From contig DMRR01000077.1 in the NCBI GenBank assembly GCA_003455275.1, forward strand, positions 1 to 22,912: 22,912 bases of DNA, written 5' to 3'. The position numbers and the translations under genes were made by a program. The stretch comes from Bacteroidota bacterium. Lineage in GTDB: Bacteria > Bacteroidota > Bacteroidia > Chitinophagales > UBA10324. Positions 1 to 7,528 of this stretch are shown here, piece by piece. Each line of letters opens with the position of its first letter. Positions within the stretch are counted from its first letter, which is position 1. The notes beneath the pieces are model-generated. The model was not told where the DNA came from and made no database searches. It was given only the letters and a program-made list of their open reading frames with translations.

Positions 1-12
1 AACCACGAACTC

Positions 13-555
13 ATGCTCATAGATATTTTTCTTCTCCTCTTTCTTGCTTATGGATTCTGGCGCGGATTCACGCGCGGATTAATTGTTTCAATTTTCAGTG
101 TCCTGGCATGGTTTATTGGTTTGCTGGCTGCGCTAAAATTTTCTTCTTCGGGCGCAATTTGGATGAGGCAGCATTGGGGAATGAAATCAGATTATACCCC
201 GCTGATTAGTTTTTTTATAATCATGATTTTAGTTGGCTTGATTGTTTTCTTCATGGGAAAAGCATTGGAAAAAATTGTACAGGTGGCGCAACTTGGCTGG
301 GTGAATAAATCACTCGGCGCGATTCTGAAGGTCAGCATTTTTTTCCTCATCTACTGCACACTACTCTGGATTATGGATAGAGCAGGAATGATTTCTCCTG
401 AGACAAAAGCGCAAAGCAAGACATTCGGGTTAATTGAAAATGTAGCTCCGAATTTTTTTGATTTCCTTGGAAAACAAATTCCGGTTTGTAAAGGATTACT
501 TCAGGACATCAGCGCTTACTACAATCAAATCCGCTTTCCCGAAATTTTTCGTTGA
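13..555 (+). CDS. CvpA family membrane protein
   Basis: This 180-residue, strongly hydrophobic protein has about four membrane segments (roughly residues 1-18, 24-46, 60-84 and 103-121). The N-terminus has the CvpA pattern of a first helix followed by GFWRGFTRGL and a second helix. CvpA proteins are inner-membrane proteins linked to colicin V production in E. coli and to envelope homeostasis; their exact function is unclear. ATG at 13 fits the family start (MLIDIFLL), but the frame is open to the window edge, so an upstream start cannot be excluded. The stop at 553-555 directly abuts the GTG of the next gene, so the two are probably co-transcribed and translationally coupled. The family call is good; the physiological role is unknown. 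Confidence 0.85.
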   Translation: MLIDIFLLLFLAYGFWRGFTRGLIVSIFSVLAWFIGLLAALKFSSSGAIWMRQHWGMKSDYTPLISFFIIMILVGLIVFFMGKALEKIVQVAQLGWVNKSLGAILKVSIFFLIYCTLLWIMDRAGMISPETKAQSKTFGLIENVAPNFFDFLGKQIPVCKGLLQDISAYYNQIRFPEIFR

Positions 556-1125
556 GTGATACTGCTACTCGACAACTACGATTCATTTACATTCAACTTG
601 CAGCATTGTTTGCTGCAGCTTAATGCTGAGTGTCTAGTGAAACGAAATGATGAGTGTTCGGCCGGGGAAATTCTGGAAATGAATATAGAAGCAATAGTGC
701 TTTCTCCTGGACCCGGCAGGCCTTCAGGTGCTGGAGTTATGAATGAACTCATAGCAAAATCATTTGATAAAATTCCGATACTTGGCATTTGCCTCGGTCA
801 TCAGGCCATAGGAGAATTTTTCGGTGCGCAATTAGTTCATGCAAAAAATATTATGCATGGAAAAACTTCGGAATTGATTTTCGAAAATCATTTTCTGTTT
901 CAGAATATTCAGCAACCATTTGAAGTGATGCGTTATCACTCTCTCATTCTCGAAGGCATAGAAAAAACTACTTTGAAAATTATTGCACGCACAAAGGAGA
1001 ATGAACCGATGGCAATCATTCATCCGGAGAAAAAAATTTTCGGGGTTCAGTTTCATCCGGAAAGCATTCTCACGCCTCAGGGAATGCAGTTAATAAAGAA
1101 TTGGTGGAAGTGGATTAAAGAATAA
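556..1125 (+). CDS. pabA: Glutamine amidotransferase, component II of aminodeoxychorismate/anthranilate synthase
   Basis: This 189-residue class I glutamine amidotransferase hydrolyses glutamine and passes ammonia to a chorismate-binding partner (PabB or TrpE) in the cytoplasm. It starts with the family hallmark ILLLDNYDSFTFNL and has the oxyanion loop PGPGRP (51-56). The nucleophile lies in GICLGHQ (Cys79), and His167 and Glu169 of QFHPES complete the triad. The length is normal for a stand-alone subunit. The start is GTG at 556, immediately after the cvpA stop, so no earlier start is possible. The family is secure, but PabA and TrpG cannot be separated by sequence alone and many bacteria use one amphibolic subunit. 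No trpE or pabB lies in the window. The stop is only 2 bp from the stop of the convergent next gene, leaving no room for a terminator. Confidence 0.9.
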   Translation: MILLLDNYDSFTFNLQHCLLQLNAECLVKRNDECSAGEILEMNIEAIVLSPGPGRPSGAGVMNELIAKSFDKIPILGICLGHQAIGEFFGAQLVHAKNIMHGKTSELIFENHFLFQNIQQPFEVMRYHSLILEGIEKTTLKIIARTKENEPMAIIHPEKKIFGVQFHPESILTPQGMQLIKNWWKWIKE

Positions 1126-1127
1126 AC

Positions 1128-3029
1128 TCACCTGTGTGTCGCATTCATAAAATTGAGTGCGCGTTTCGCATCTGCATGATTGGGGTCCAGTTGTAAAGTT
1201 TTATCAAAACAAATTCTTGCGCTGTCATAATGGTGAGTGGTGAAATAAATTCCCGCCAGATTATACCAGGTTTTAGGATCTGCGGGGGCATACTTTGTTG
1301 CTTTTCTGAAATCACTGATTGCTCTCGATGTATCTCCCTTTTGATAAACTTTAGCTGCGTCATCCAGAAAATCACTCACCAGAACTTTATCAAATTCAGT
1401 TAGCTTCGGATGATTGGGTTGCAATGCACGCGCTTTGTTCCAGAAATATTCAGCACTGTCAATCATTTTTTTTCTATCATATGCAACACCAAGATTCAGG
1501 TAAGGGTCGGTGTAGGTCGGATGTATGTTCGAAGCTTTTTTCAAAAAATAAATTGCACTGTCGTAACGGCTAATTTTTTTTAATGAATCACCCTTCACAT
1601 CATCGCCATAAAAAATATAAGAAGTGCCTGCGCCATTATTTGTTCGAGCACTGTTAGGACAAGTTTCAACATCTTTTACAAAAAGAACTTTATCCCGAAT
1701 CCATTCCTGACTTCGTGCATAAGTTTTTAATGAGGCTGGAATACATATCAGAACAATTAATAATCCTGAAATAACTTTTCTGTTCAGTTCATTCAATTTC
1801 AATTTTGAAATCAATTTTTCAATTAGCACAACAAGAGCAATCAGAAAGCCAAATGACGCCTGGAAAACAAAACGCTCAGCCATTGGCGCTCCGGTATCTA
1901 CTAACAAATTTGAAGCTATGAAAATGCTGAAGAAGTAAAATAATATTCCATAAGCTATCAGGTTTTTGTTTCTGATTTCAAGAAAGGCATAAATTAATAG
2001 CGCCAGCTGAACAATGCTCGACATTATCACCTGCCAATCAAGCAAATTTTTATATGGAATTTCATTGAAAGAATAATCGTAGCTGAGCGGGTGGGGGTAG
2101 AAAAGCATGACCAGGTATTTTCCGAGTACAAACATTTTTGTTGCAAATGCTTCTGTTCCCGTAGCACGCAGATATGGTGCATTCATAATTTCAGTTATGT
2201 CTTTATGAACAAAATCCATTACCGAAAAACGAATACCGATATAGAAGAGCACAACCACCACAAACGGAATTGTTGCGAGAAAACTTTTTAACCAATTTTT
2301 ATCAGAGAAACAATAAAAAGTAATTGGAAGAATCGCAATAAATGTTACGCCATTTTCTTTTGACAACAAGGCAAGAAAAAAACAGATCAGGCTCAGCGGC
2401 ATCAGCAGAATGTTATTACTGCTTTTTGATTTAAAAGAAAGATAAAGTGTTAAGAGCAGAAAAAACCATGAGAGCAATTCATCACGACTCTTGATGTTGG
2501 CCACTACCTCAGTATGAATCGGATGAACAATAAACAGAAGTGTGATTGCAAATGCTGACCAAATATTTCTGATCATGAAGCGCGCAATTACTTTGAACAT
2601 CAGAAAACCAATAGCCGCATAAAGCATGATGTTGGTAAAATGCATGTAGTGCGCCAACTGAAGATTTGCTTCGGCTCCGCCGTTCTTCCAGCCGAATATT
2701 TCTATTTCAGTAGCGAAGCTTAATAAAGCAAGCGGCCGCCATCTGCCTCCGGTTAATTCACTTGCGCTACCTACAAAACCATAAAAGCTATCCTTCGAAA
2801 GAAGATCAGGAATGCCTGCAAATCCTTTTTGCGTAAATGAATTCATTGTTATGCTGATGATGTCATCCAGCGCCCATTCATTTCTATAAGTAACTGCATA
2901 TAACAAAGCAGCAATAGCAGCAAGCAAAAGAGCAAGAACATTAGGCCGCTCAAACCACGCTTGTTTTTTGAGCGTGATCGTTTGTGGAATTTCAGTAACT
3001 GACGGGGGAGTTTTTTTCTTCTGCGTCAT
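1128..3029 (-). CDS. TMTC-like multi-pass membrane protein with C-terminal TPR repeats (putative GT-C glycosyltransferase)
   Basis: This 633-residue protein has a short lysine-rich cytoplasmic N-terminus, then about ten hydrophobic segments to residue ~435, then a soluble domain with about three or four TPR units (about 485-620, e.g. WYNLAGIYF and SARICFDKTLQLDPNHADAKRAL). The N-terminal loop carries Asp55-Asp56 (WALDD), as expected for the first-loop acidic motif of GT-C enzymes. HPIHTEVVANI (169-179), RDELL and LSKENG (222-227) match the pattern of eukaryotic TMTC proteins, which are O-mannosyltransferases with TPRs. Bacterial proteins of this layout are common in Bacteroidota but poorly characterised. 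By inference it transfers a lipid-linked sugar to extracytoplasmic proteins. A TAnnTTTA box lies 22 nt upstream of the ATG. It is convergent with the amidotransferase gene, 2 bp away. Confidence 0.8.
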   Translation of the reverse strand: MTQKKKTPPSVTEIPQTITLKKQAWFERPNVLALLLAAIAALLYAVTYRNEWALDDIISITMNSFTQKGFAGIPDLLSKDSFYGFVGSASELTGGRWRPLALLSFATEIEIFGWKNGGAEANLQLAHYMHFTNIMLYAAIGFLMFKVIARFMIRNIWSAFAITLLFIVHPIHTEVVANIKSRDELLSWFFLLLTLYLSFKSKSSNNILLMPLSLICFFLALLSKENGVTFIAILPITFYCFSDKNWLKSFLATIPFVVVVLFYIGIRFSVMDFVHKDITEIMNAPYLRATGTEAFATKMFVLGKYLVMLFYPHPLSYDYSFNEIPYKNLLDWQVIMSSIVQLALLIYAFLEIRNKNLIAYGILFYFFSIFIASNLLVDTGAPMAERFVFQASFGFLIALVVLIEKLISKLKLNELNRKVISGLLIVLICIPASLKTYARSQEWIRDKVLFVKDVETCPNSARTNNGAGTSYIFYGDDVKGDSLKKISRYDSAIYFLKKASNIHPTYTDPYLNLGVAYDRKKMIDSAEYFWNKARALQPNHPKLTEFDKVLVSDFLDDAAKVYQKGDTSRAISDFRKATKYAPADPKTWYNLAGIYFTTHHYDSARICFDKTLQLDPNHADAKRALNFMNATHR

Positions 3030-3051
3030 ATTGAGATTAACCGGTGCGGGT

Positions 3052-3059
3052 TAAAAATA
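3052..3059 (-). promoter_or_regulatory. Candidate -7 box for the TMTC-like gene
   Basis: TATTTTTA on the minus strand matches TAnnTTTG at all fixed positions except the last. It lies 22 nt from the ATG at 3029, the same spacing as other boxes in this window. No clear -33 TTG was found. The region is AT-rich, so a chance match is possible. Confidence 0.35.
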
Positions 3060-3063
3060 TTTT

Positions 3064-3071
3064 TATTTTCG
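3064..3071 (+). promoter_or_regulatory. Candidate -7 box for the DUF5606 gene
   Basis: TATTTTCG fits TAnnTT(T/C)G and ends 22 nt before the ATG at 3094. The same TTCG variant recurs before serS, the T9SS gene and GH3. It sits only a few bases from the oppositely oriented box at 3052-3059, so the divergent promoters would be back to back. No convincing -33 element was seen. Confidence 0.45.
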
Positions 3072-3093
3072 CAAACCAAATTTTTTTCAATCA

Positions 3094-3540
3094 ATGAAGT
3101 TCAGCGAAATTGTTTCTATTACCGGATTACCTGGTTTGTACAGGGTGCTCAATTCTAAATCAAATGGCGTTGTAGTTACCGGTCTTGAGGATGGCAAATC
3201 ACAATTCATCTCAGTCCGGGTACATGCGATCTCTAATCTTGAAAGTATTTCAATGTATATGAAAGACGGAGAAACACGCGAGCTCAAATTTATTTTCAGT
3301 GATATGCTGAAGATGGAAAATGATACACCTCCGGCTGATTCTAAAGCTTCAAATGATGAATTGAGAAATTATTTTAAGAAGATTGAACCCAATCATGACA
3401 CTGAAAGAGTGCATGTAAGTGATATCAAAAAAGCCATCAAATGGTATCACATTTTAAAATCCAATAACCTGATTAAGAGCGAGGAAGATTGGAAGAAAGA
3501 AGAAGGAACTGCTGAAGAAGAAGATAAGAAAGAAGGATAG
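3094..3540 (+). CDS. DUF5606 family protein, function unknown
   Basis: This 148-residue soluble protein has no signal peptide or membrane segment. The N-terminal ~60 residues (FSEIVSITGLPGLYRVLN followed by VVTGLEDGKSQFISVR) match the DUF5606 pattern, a small family found mainly in Bacteroidota. The N-terminal half looks like a compact beta-rich domain. The middle (about 85-130) is predicted helical, with a conserved-looking DIKKAIKWYHIL segment. The C-terminus is a charged tail dominated by Glu and Lys. No catalytic motif is visible. It lies upstream of rpmH-rnpA-yidD in the same direction, with an 89-bp gap that holds a candidate promoter for rpmH. A link to translation is therefore only suggested by position. 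Confidence 0.75.
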   Translation: MKFSEIVSITGLPGLYRVLNSKSNGVVVTGLEDGKSQFISVRVHAISNLESISMYMKDGETRELKFIFSDMLKMENDTPPADSKASNDELRNYFKKIEPNHDTERVHVSDIKKAIKWYHILKSNNLIKSEEDWKKEEGTAEEEDKKEG

Positions 3541-3571
3541 TTGGCGATTAAGGGTTTTGCATACATATTTG
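3541..3571 (+). promoter_or_regulatory. Candidate promoter for rpmH-rnpA-yidD
   Basis: TTG (3541-3543) and CATATTTG (3564-3571) are 20 bp apart, matching the -33 TTTG / -7 TAnnTTTG spacing known from Bacteroides. The -7 box has one mismatch, C for the first T. Transcription would begin near 3576-3580, giving a leader of about 50 nt with a hairpin at its start. This is the only box in the window with a -33 partner at the expected distance. Confidence 0.4.
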
Positions 3572-3575
3572 CGCC

Positions 3576-3591
3576 CCCGAAATAATTCGGG
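3576..3591 (+). other. Hairpin in the rpmH leader
   Basis: CCCGAA-ATAA-TTCGGG is a perfect 6-bp stem with a 4-nt loop, 38 nt before the rpmH ATG. It could be a 5' stabilising stem or a leader regulatory element if the promoter at 3541-3571 is used. It could also help end the DUF5606 transcript, but no T-tract follows it. Confidence 0.4.
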
Positions 3592-3629
3592 TCAAAGCCA
3601 ACAAAATCATTAGCTCTAAATAACCCAGT

Positions 3630-3794
3630 ATGAAAAGGACATTTCAACCCTCTAATCGTAAGCGCAGAAACAAGCACGGATTCCGTAAGCGTATGGAAAC
3701 CAAGGGAGGACAAAGCGTGATCAAGGCACGCCGGGCCCGTGGCCGTAAAAAACTCACGGTTTCCAGTGAAAAAAGTTTAAAGAAACTTAACTAA
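3630..3794 (+). CDS. rpmH: 50S ribosomal protein L34
   Basis: This 54-residue, very basic protein opens with [19 protein letters not shown] and continues with a METKGG segment and an Arg-rich stretch ([14 protein letters not shown]). That is the complete L34 pattern, with a short Ser/Lys C-terminal extension common in Bacteroidota. L34 is part of the large ribosomal subunit. It lies 6 bp upstream of rnpA, the near-universal neighbour, and so probably shares its transcript. It is intact and easily missed because of its size. Confidence 0.97.
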   Translation: MKRTFQPSNRKRRNKHGFRKRMETKGGQSVIKARRARGRKKLTVSSEKSLKKLN

Positions 3795-3800
3795 TCCACC

Positions 3801-4211
3801 ATGTCAGGCGAACCAATTACAGGTTCTGCCACTCCGCAAACTTTTAAAAAAGCAGAGCGGCTTACTTCAAAAAAAATTATGGACGAACTCTTTAACCGGG
3901 GTTCGTCCTTTGTTTTATATCCGTTCAGGGTAGGCTCCATCGAACATGACTATAATGTTCCTTCAAAAGTTCAGGTACTGATTTCGGTTCCGAAAAAAAA
4001 TTTTCCATTGGCTGTGCATCGAAACAGAATAAAACGGCTGATACGCGAAGCATACAGGAAAAATAAATTTCTGTTGATTGAAAAAAGGAGCAGCACCAAA
4101 AAAAATCTTGCCTTCAGTATTGTGTTCACTGATAAAAAACTTCCTGATTATTTCCTGGTGGAAGAAAAAATAATTGCCTTGCTGACTCAACTTAGCAGGC
4201 AGATAAAATGA
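3801..4211 (+). CDS. rnpA: Ribonuclease P protein component
   Basis: This 136-residue basic protein is the cofactor of the RNase P ribozyme, which removes 5' leaders from precursor tRNAs. The diagnostic RNR motif is present at residues 71-86 ([16 protein letters not shown]), preceded by the central strand VLISVPKK. The N-terminal [16 protein letters not shown] is also typical. Length is normal. It follows rpmH by 6 bp and overlaps yidD by 4 bp (ATGA), so translation of the three genes is likely linked. No RNase P RNA gene was seen in the window. Confidence 0.95.
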   Translation: MSGEPITGSATPQTFKKAERLTSKKIMDELFNRGSSFVLYPFRVGSIEHDYNVPSKVQVLISVPKKNFPLAVHRNRIKRLIREAYRKNKFLLIEKRSSTKKNLAFSIVFTDKKLPDYFLVEEKIIALLTQLSRQIK

Positions 4212-4432
4212 TTTCAAAAATTTTTTCCCACTTTTTTATTCTGCTCATTACTATTTACAAGCGAGCAATTTCTCCGTGGCTGATGCCTGCTTGCCGCTAC
4301 ACACCTACCTGCAGCGAATATGGAATTGCAGCAATAAAAAAATATGGTCCGTTTAAGGGCGGATGGATGGCTCTGAAAAGAATTGCACGCTGTCATCCGT
4401 GGGGCGGACATGGGCACGATCCGGTTCCTTAA
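4208..4432 (+). CDS. yidD: Membrane protein insertion efficiency factor YidD
   Basis: This 74-residue protein has an N-terminal amphipathic/hydrophobic helix (about 1-20), then [27 protein letters not shown] and a C-terminal [24 protein letters not shown], the full YidD (UPF0161) signature including three conserved cysteines. It helps YidC/Sec insert inner-membrane proteins. The ATG at 4208 overlaps the rnpA stop. In many bacteria yidC follows; here it does not, and the next genes are on the opposite strand. The 45-bp gap to the convergent acyltransferase stop holds an A-run and a small direct repeat (GTTATTA twice) but no strong terminator. Confidence 0.95.
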   Translation: MISKIFSHFFILLITIYKRAISPWLMPACRYTPTCSEYGIAAIKKYGPFKGGWMALKRIARCHPWGGHGHDPVP

Positions 4433-4477
4433 AAAAAAAGATATTGGTTAACTGTTATTAGTTATTAGATAATACAA

Positions 4478-5602
4478 TTAAGAAAGCGACATCGAGATAT
4501 TTTCTTTTTTCCTTAAGAAAAACTTTTCGAACCACTCATAACTCACTACGGAAATAAGAATTGTGATCGCAAGCGCCAAAACAGGGAAGACGATCATATA
4601 TTGATAAGGAAGAAAAAGAAAATCAATTTTCAGAAGCAAATCTTTTGCGAGAATGATTCCGAGCGAGTGAAAGCAATAAAGCCCGTAAGAAATTTTTCCG
4701 AGATAACTGATGAACGAAAATTTTCCGGCATTGAAAATTCTTGCTTCGCTGAAACATTGTTCAGCGATGATATACACGAACAACAAACCAAGAATGATTC
4801 GCTCTGCCGCGATCATAATTTCTCCTGTGAAAATTTTTTGATAGAAAAAAAGAACCAGGAATATTAAGGAGTAAGCCGATAGAGAAAATATTTTCGGAAG
4901 GGAAATGAATTTCTTCCACCACGGAAAATTCTTATTTGCAGAGTATGCGGCAAATCCTCCGATTGCAAAATCACTGAGAATGCAAAGTGTGTTGAAATAA
5001 ATTTCTTTCTGATCATGAATGAAAAAAATCCGTGCAGCAATTGAAATCAGAATCAGCAGAAGAAACACAACAGAAATATTTTTTCTGAACCATTTCATCA
5101 CCAGTGGCCAAACAGCATAAAACTGTTCTTCTATCGCAATGCTCCAAAGCATCGCAAGCAAGGGTGAAAACGGATCAAGCCCGCGAATGATTGCGAAGTT
5201 TAATGTGAAGGTGAGGAAATAAAAAGGCGGACAGTTTTCAAAAAATATTTTTCCTGAGAAATGAAAAATCAAGGGCACAACACAAAATGAAAACAAAACA
5301 ATTCCGAAATACAATGGCCAGATACGGATCACACGGCGCAGATAAAATTTCAGAATGCTGAATGAACCGTTCTCTTTTTCTTCTGTAAGTAATAAGTAGG
5401 TGATTAAAAAACCGGAGAGCACAAAAAAGAAATTCACCCCAAGCACGCCTGCTTGCGACCAGTTTTTTACGGAAAAAATAAAATCTGTCGTTTGCATTTC
5501 GGGCAGGTAAAATCTCCACGCATGCGATATAAATACCGCGAAGAATGCCCAGAAGCGCAGCGCATTCAGGTTTGGGAAAAATATTTTATTCTGAGAGTTC
5601 AA
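4478..5602 (-). CDS. OafA/YrhL-type membrane acyltransferase
   Basis: This 374-residue protein has about ten hydrophobic segments and belongs to the acyltransferase-3 family, which moves acyl groups (often acetyl) from the cytoplasmic side onto envelope or exported sugars. Signature elements are NLNALRFWAFFAVFISHAW with the key His23, then FFFVLSGFLITYLLL, RRVIRIWPLYF and MLWSIAIEEQFYAVWPL. It has no C-terminal SGNH domain, so it is the short form. The start is TTG at 5602: an in-frame TAG lies four codons upstream, and the next Met lies beyond the first conserved motif. It overlaps the preceding GT-C-like gene by 17 nt, which suggests translational coupling as the last gene of the operon. 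The acceptor is unknown. Confidence 0.88.
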   Translation of the reverse strand: MNSQNKIFFPNLNALRFWAFFAVFISHAWRFYLPEMQTTDFIFSVKNWSQAGVLGVNFFFVLSGFLITYLLLTEEKENGSFSILKFYLRRVIRIWPLYFGIVLFSFCVVPLIFHFSGKIFFENCPPFYFLTFTLNFAIIRGLDPFSPLLAMLWSIAIEEQFYAVWPLVMKWFRKNISVVFLLLILISIAARIFFIHDQKEIYFNTLCILSDFAIGGFAAYSANKNFPWWKKFISLPKIFSLSAYSLIFLVLFFYQKIFTGEIMIAAERIILGLLFVYIIAEQCFSEARIFNAGKFSFISYLGKISYGLYCFHSLGIILAKDLLLKIDFLFLPYQYMIVFPVLALAITILISVVSYEWFEKFFLRKKENISMSLS

Positions 5603-7088
5603 TGTGTTGCTCTAAGCGGATGAGTTGCCCGCGGTCAAAGGTGAAAATAACTCCGTGCTTCAGATTGTGTTTTTGTAAAAATGAAATAGCCTCGTCGTCA
5701 TTGAAAATGGTTCGCATGTTTCTTTTTGCATACCAAATCAATTGGGGTTCGTCGTCTATCCATTTCAAAAAAACAACTTCATCCGGCGATGAATTCTTTC
5801 GGATGAAATCGCCCTGATAAGCAAACTCATCATAATTCACAAAGTCATCATCAATCAAGGAAACTTTTCCGGGCGAATTAATTATCTCAAAAATGAAAAT
5901 GCTGAATGCAACTGAAGCGGCAAGTGAAAAGCGAAACCATTTTTTTTCATTCACAAAAAACAAAAACGAAATAAGCAATGCAATGAGTGGCGATGCCTTC
6001 ATCGCCTGAAAATCATACAGCGAGGCATTGAGAAAAACAATGTGGTGAATGAGAACCGGAACTCCTAACCAAAACAAAATTTTCTTCAACGGAATTTGAG
6101 AAAGATGTTTTCGCTGAACAAAAAACAACACGGAGAGTGCAATCAGCCAGGGCAGAAATCCGGTTACATAATTCCAGCCGACCTGCATCCATTCTGCAAA
6201 GTATAAAAAGATGCTTTCACTGATTGATGATTCAAATTCATATCCACTTCTTACACCGTAGCGGTATTGAATGAAGTGCACCAAATCACTCCACCCGCTG
6301 ATCAGTGTGTATTGAAAAAGTGTGAGCGTCAATGCTGCAACTGAACCCAGAATAGTTACAGATGAAAGAAGAAAATATTTTCTTCTGAAAACTGAATAAA
6401 GAAAAACTGTTCCGGCAAAAGCAACGCCGAGATATTCGGTGTAACTAAAAATGAAAGAGGAAAGGAAGAGAAGGATGAAGTGAAAATATTTTGGATTGAA
6501 ATCCGGAGTTGTGAATTTCAGCCATAGAAAAACACACCACAGAAATAATGTAACCGCCGGCATATCTACCATGTAGCAATTGGAATGAAACCACAACAAG
6601 CACGGCGAGAACAGATGAACAATCACTGCAATCAACGCGATAAGATTTGCCTTTTGTTGATGAATAGAATTTTTTGTAAGCAGTAAAATGATTTGCCAAA
6701 GAAGAAAGCACTCAATCAAATGCAGTAACAGGTTGAACATTTGTAAACTCAATGCATCAAGCGGATGAATCCATCCGCCCATAACTAAGTATGGAATCAG
6801 GTAAGCGCCCGGAGGATAACTGAGGTAGTAGCTGTTTCCGTTTTTATCATAGTTTTCTGTTGACTGATTGTTGATGAACTTGTTTGCGTCACCGCGGTAA
6901 TTCACCGCCGGATTGAAATTCAAGTTCACTATTCCCTGCTCATTCCAGTTATACATTATCCGTAAAACCAGCGCTGTTGTAAATTCATGATGCTTGCTGA
7001 GCGGTCGATTGAGTTGTGGAATGCGAATAGCAACTGAAGTTAGCCAGAGAATAAGAATGATGAAAAGCGGTGAAAAGATTTTTTTCAT
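5586..7088 (-). CDS. Multi-pass membrane protein, probable GT-C type glycosyltransferase
   Basis: This 500-residue protein has a first membrane helix at 5-22, a first outside loop with the acidic HHEF (33-36), the sequence YLSYPPGAYLIPYL (89-102), about ten further hydrophobic stretches and a soluble C-terminus from about 420. The layout and the YPPG loop resemble ArnT/PMT-like GT-C glycosyltransferases, which use polyprenyl-phosphate sugars, but the similarity is general. It shares a 4-nt ATGA overlap with the HAD-like gene upstream and a 17-nt overlap with the acyltransferase downstream. Together with that acyltransferase it suggests modification of an envelope glycan. Sugar and acceptor cannot be named. 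Confidence 0.65.
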   Translation of the reverse strand: MKKIFSPLFIILILWLTSVAIRIPQLNRPLSKHHEFTTALVLRIMYNWNEQGIVNLNFNPAVNYRGDANKFINNQSTENYDKNGNSYYLSYPPGAYLIPYLVMGGWIHPLDALSLQMFNLLLHLIECFLLWQIILLLTKNSIHQQKANLIALIAVIVHLFSPCLLWFHSNCYMVDMPAVTLFLWCVFLWLKFTTPDFNPKYFHFILLFLSSFIFSYTEYLGVAFAGTVFLYSVFRRKYFLLSSVTILGSVAALTLTLFQYTLISGWSDLVHFIQYRYGVRSGYEFESSISESIFLYFAEWMQVGWNYVTGFLPWLIALSVLFFVQRKHLSQIPLKKILFWLGVPVLIHHIVFLNASLYDFQAMKASPLIALLISFLFFVNEKKWFRFSLAASVAFSIFIFEIINSPGKVSLIDDDFVNYDEFAYQGDFIRKNSSPDEVVFLKWIDDEPQLIWYAKRNMRTIFNDDEAISFLQKHNLKHGVIFTFDRGQLIRLEQHIELSE

Positions 7089-7516
7089 CTCCTGTACTTA
7101 ACTAAAACATCATTGAGTTTTTCAATCACAAATAACAATCCGGTTGATTCGCTTACTAGAATGAAGTTCCTTTTATTTTTCTCGCTCAATACTTTTTGTT
7201 CAGCTTCAAATGGCATCATATCATCAATCCAGACAAAGGCGCTTTCAAAGTCAATTGCATCTGTCTTCAGCGCATCCCAATTTGTCGGTTTGATTTTGCT
7301 AAGCATTCTTAAATACACTTCCGGAAAATAAGGTTTCAAATATTTTATTGCGGTGTCTGTATCGCCTTTACAGTGTGTAGTGAGCCAGTAGCAGTCAAAA
7401 TTTTCAACTGCAAATTGAATAAGACGCTTTGAAAAATTTTTCGGTCGGGGATTTCTTTTTGTAAGAAGAACTCCGTCAATATCGAGATATAGTTTTATGA
7501 GTTTTCTATTTTTCAA
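7085..7516 (-). CDS. HAD-like hydrolase-fold protein
   Basis: This 143-residue soluble protein shows HAD motif I at LYLDIDGVLL (Asp12, Asp14), a motif II-like WLTTHCKGD (Thr46/Thr47), a possible motif III Lys in WDALKTD and motif IV VWIDDMM (Asp98, Asp99). The fold and metal-binding acids are therefore complete. It is short, with almost no cap domain, resembling the small HAD domains related to RNA-repair and phosphatase proteins. The start is TTG at 7516: an in-frame TAG is four codons upstream, and no Met precedes motif I. It lies 12 bp after lysE and overlaps the GT-C-like gene by 4 nt. It may be a phosphatase for the pathway encoded by the operon, but no substrate is evident. Confidence 0.7.
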   Translation of the reverse strand: MKNRKLIKLYLDIDGVLLTKRNPRPKNFSKRLIQFAVENFDCYWLTTHCKGDTDTAIKYLKPYFPEVYLRMLSKIKPTNWDALKTDAIDFESAFVWIDDMMPFEAEQKVLSEKNKRNFILVSESTGLLFVIEKLNDVLVKYRR

Positions 7517-7528
7517 GCCAACTGACTA

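Noticed and set aside
4454..4467. Direct repeat GTTATTA twice after yidD
   Set aside because: It is short and AT-rich, in a 45-bp gap, with no stem strong enough for a terminator; a chance match is likely.
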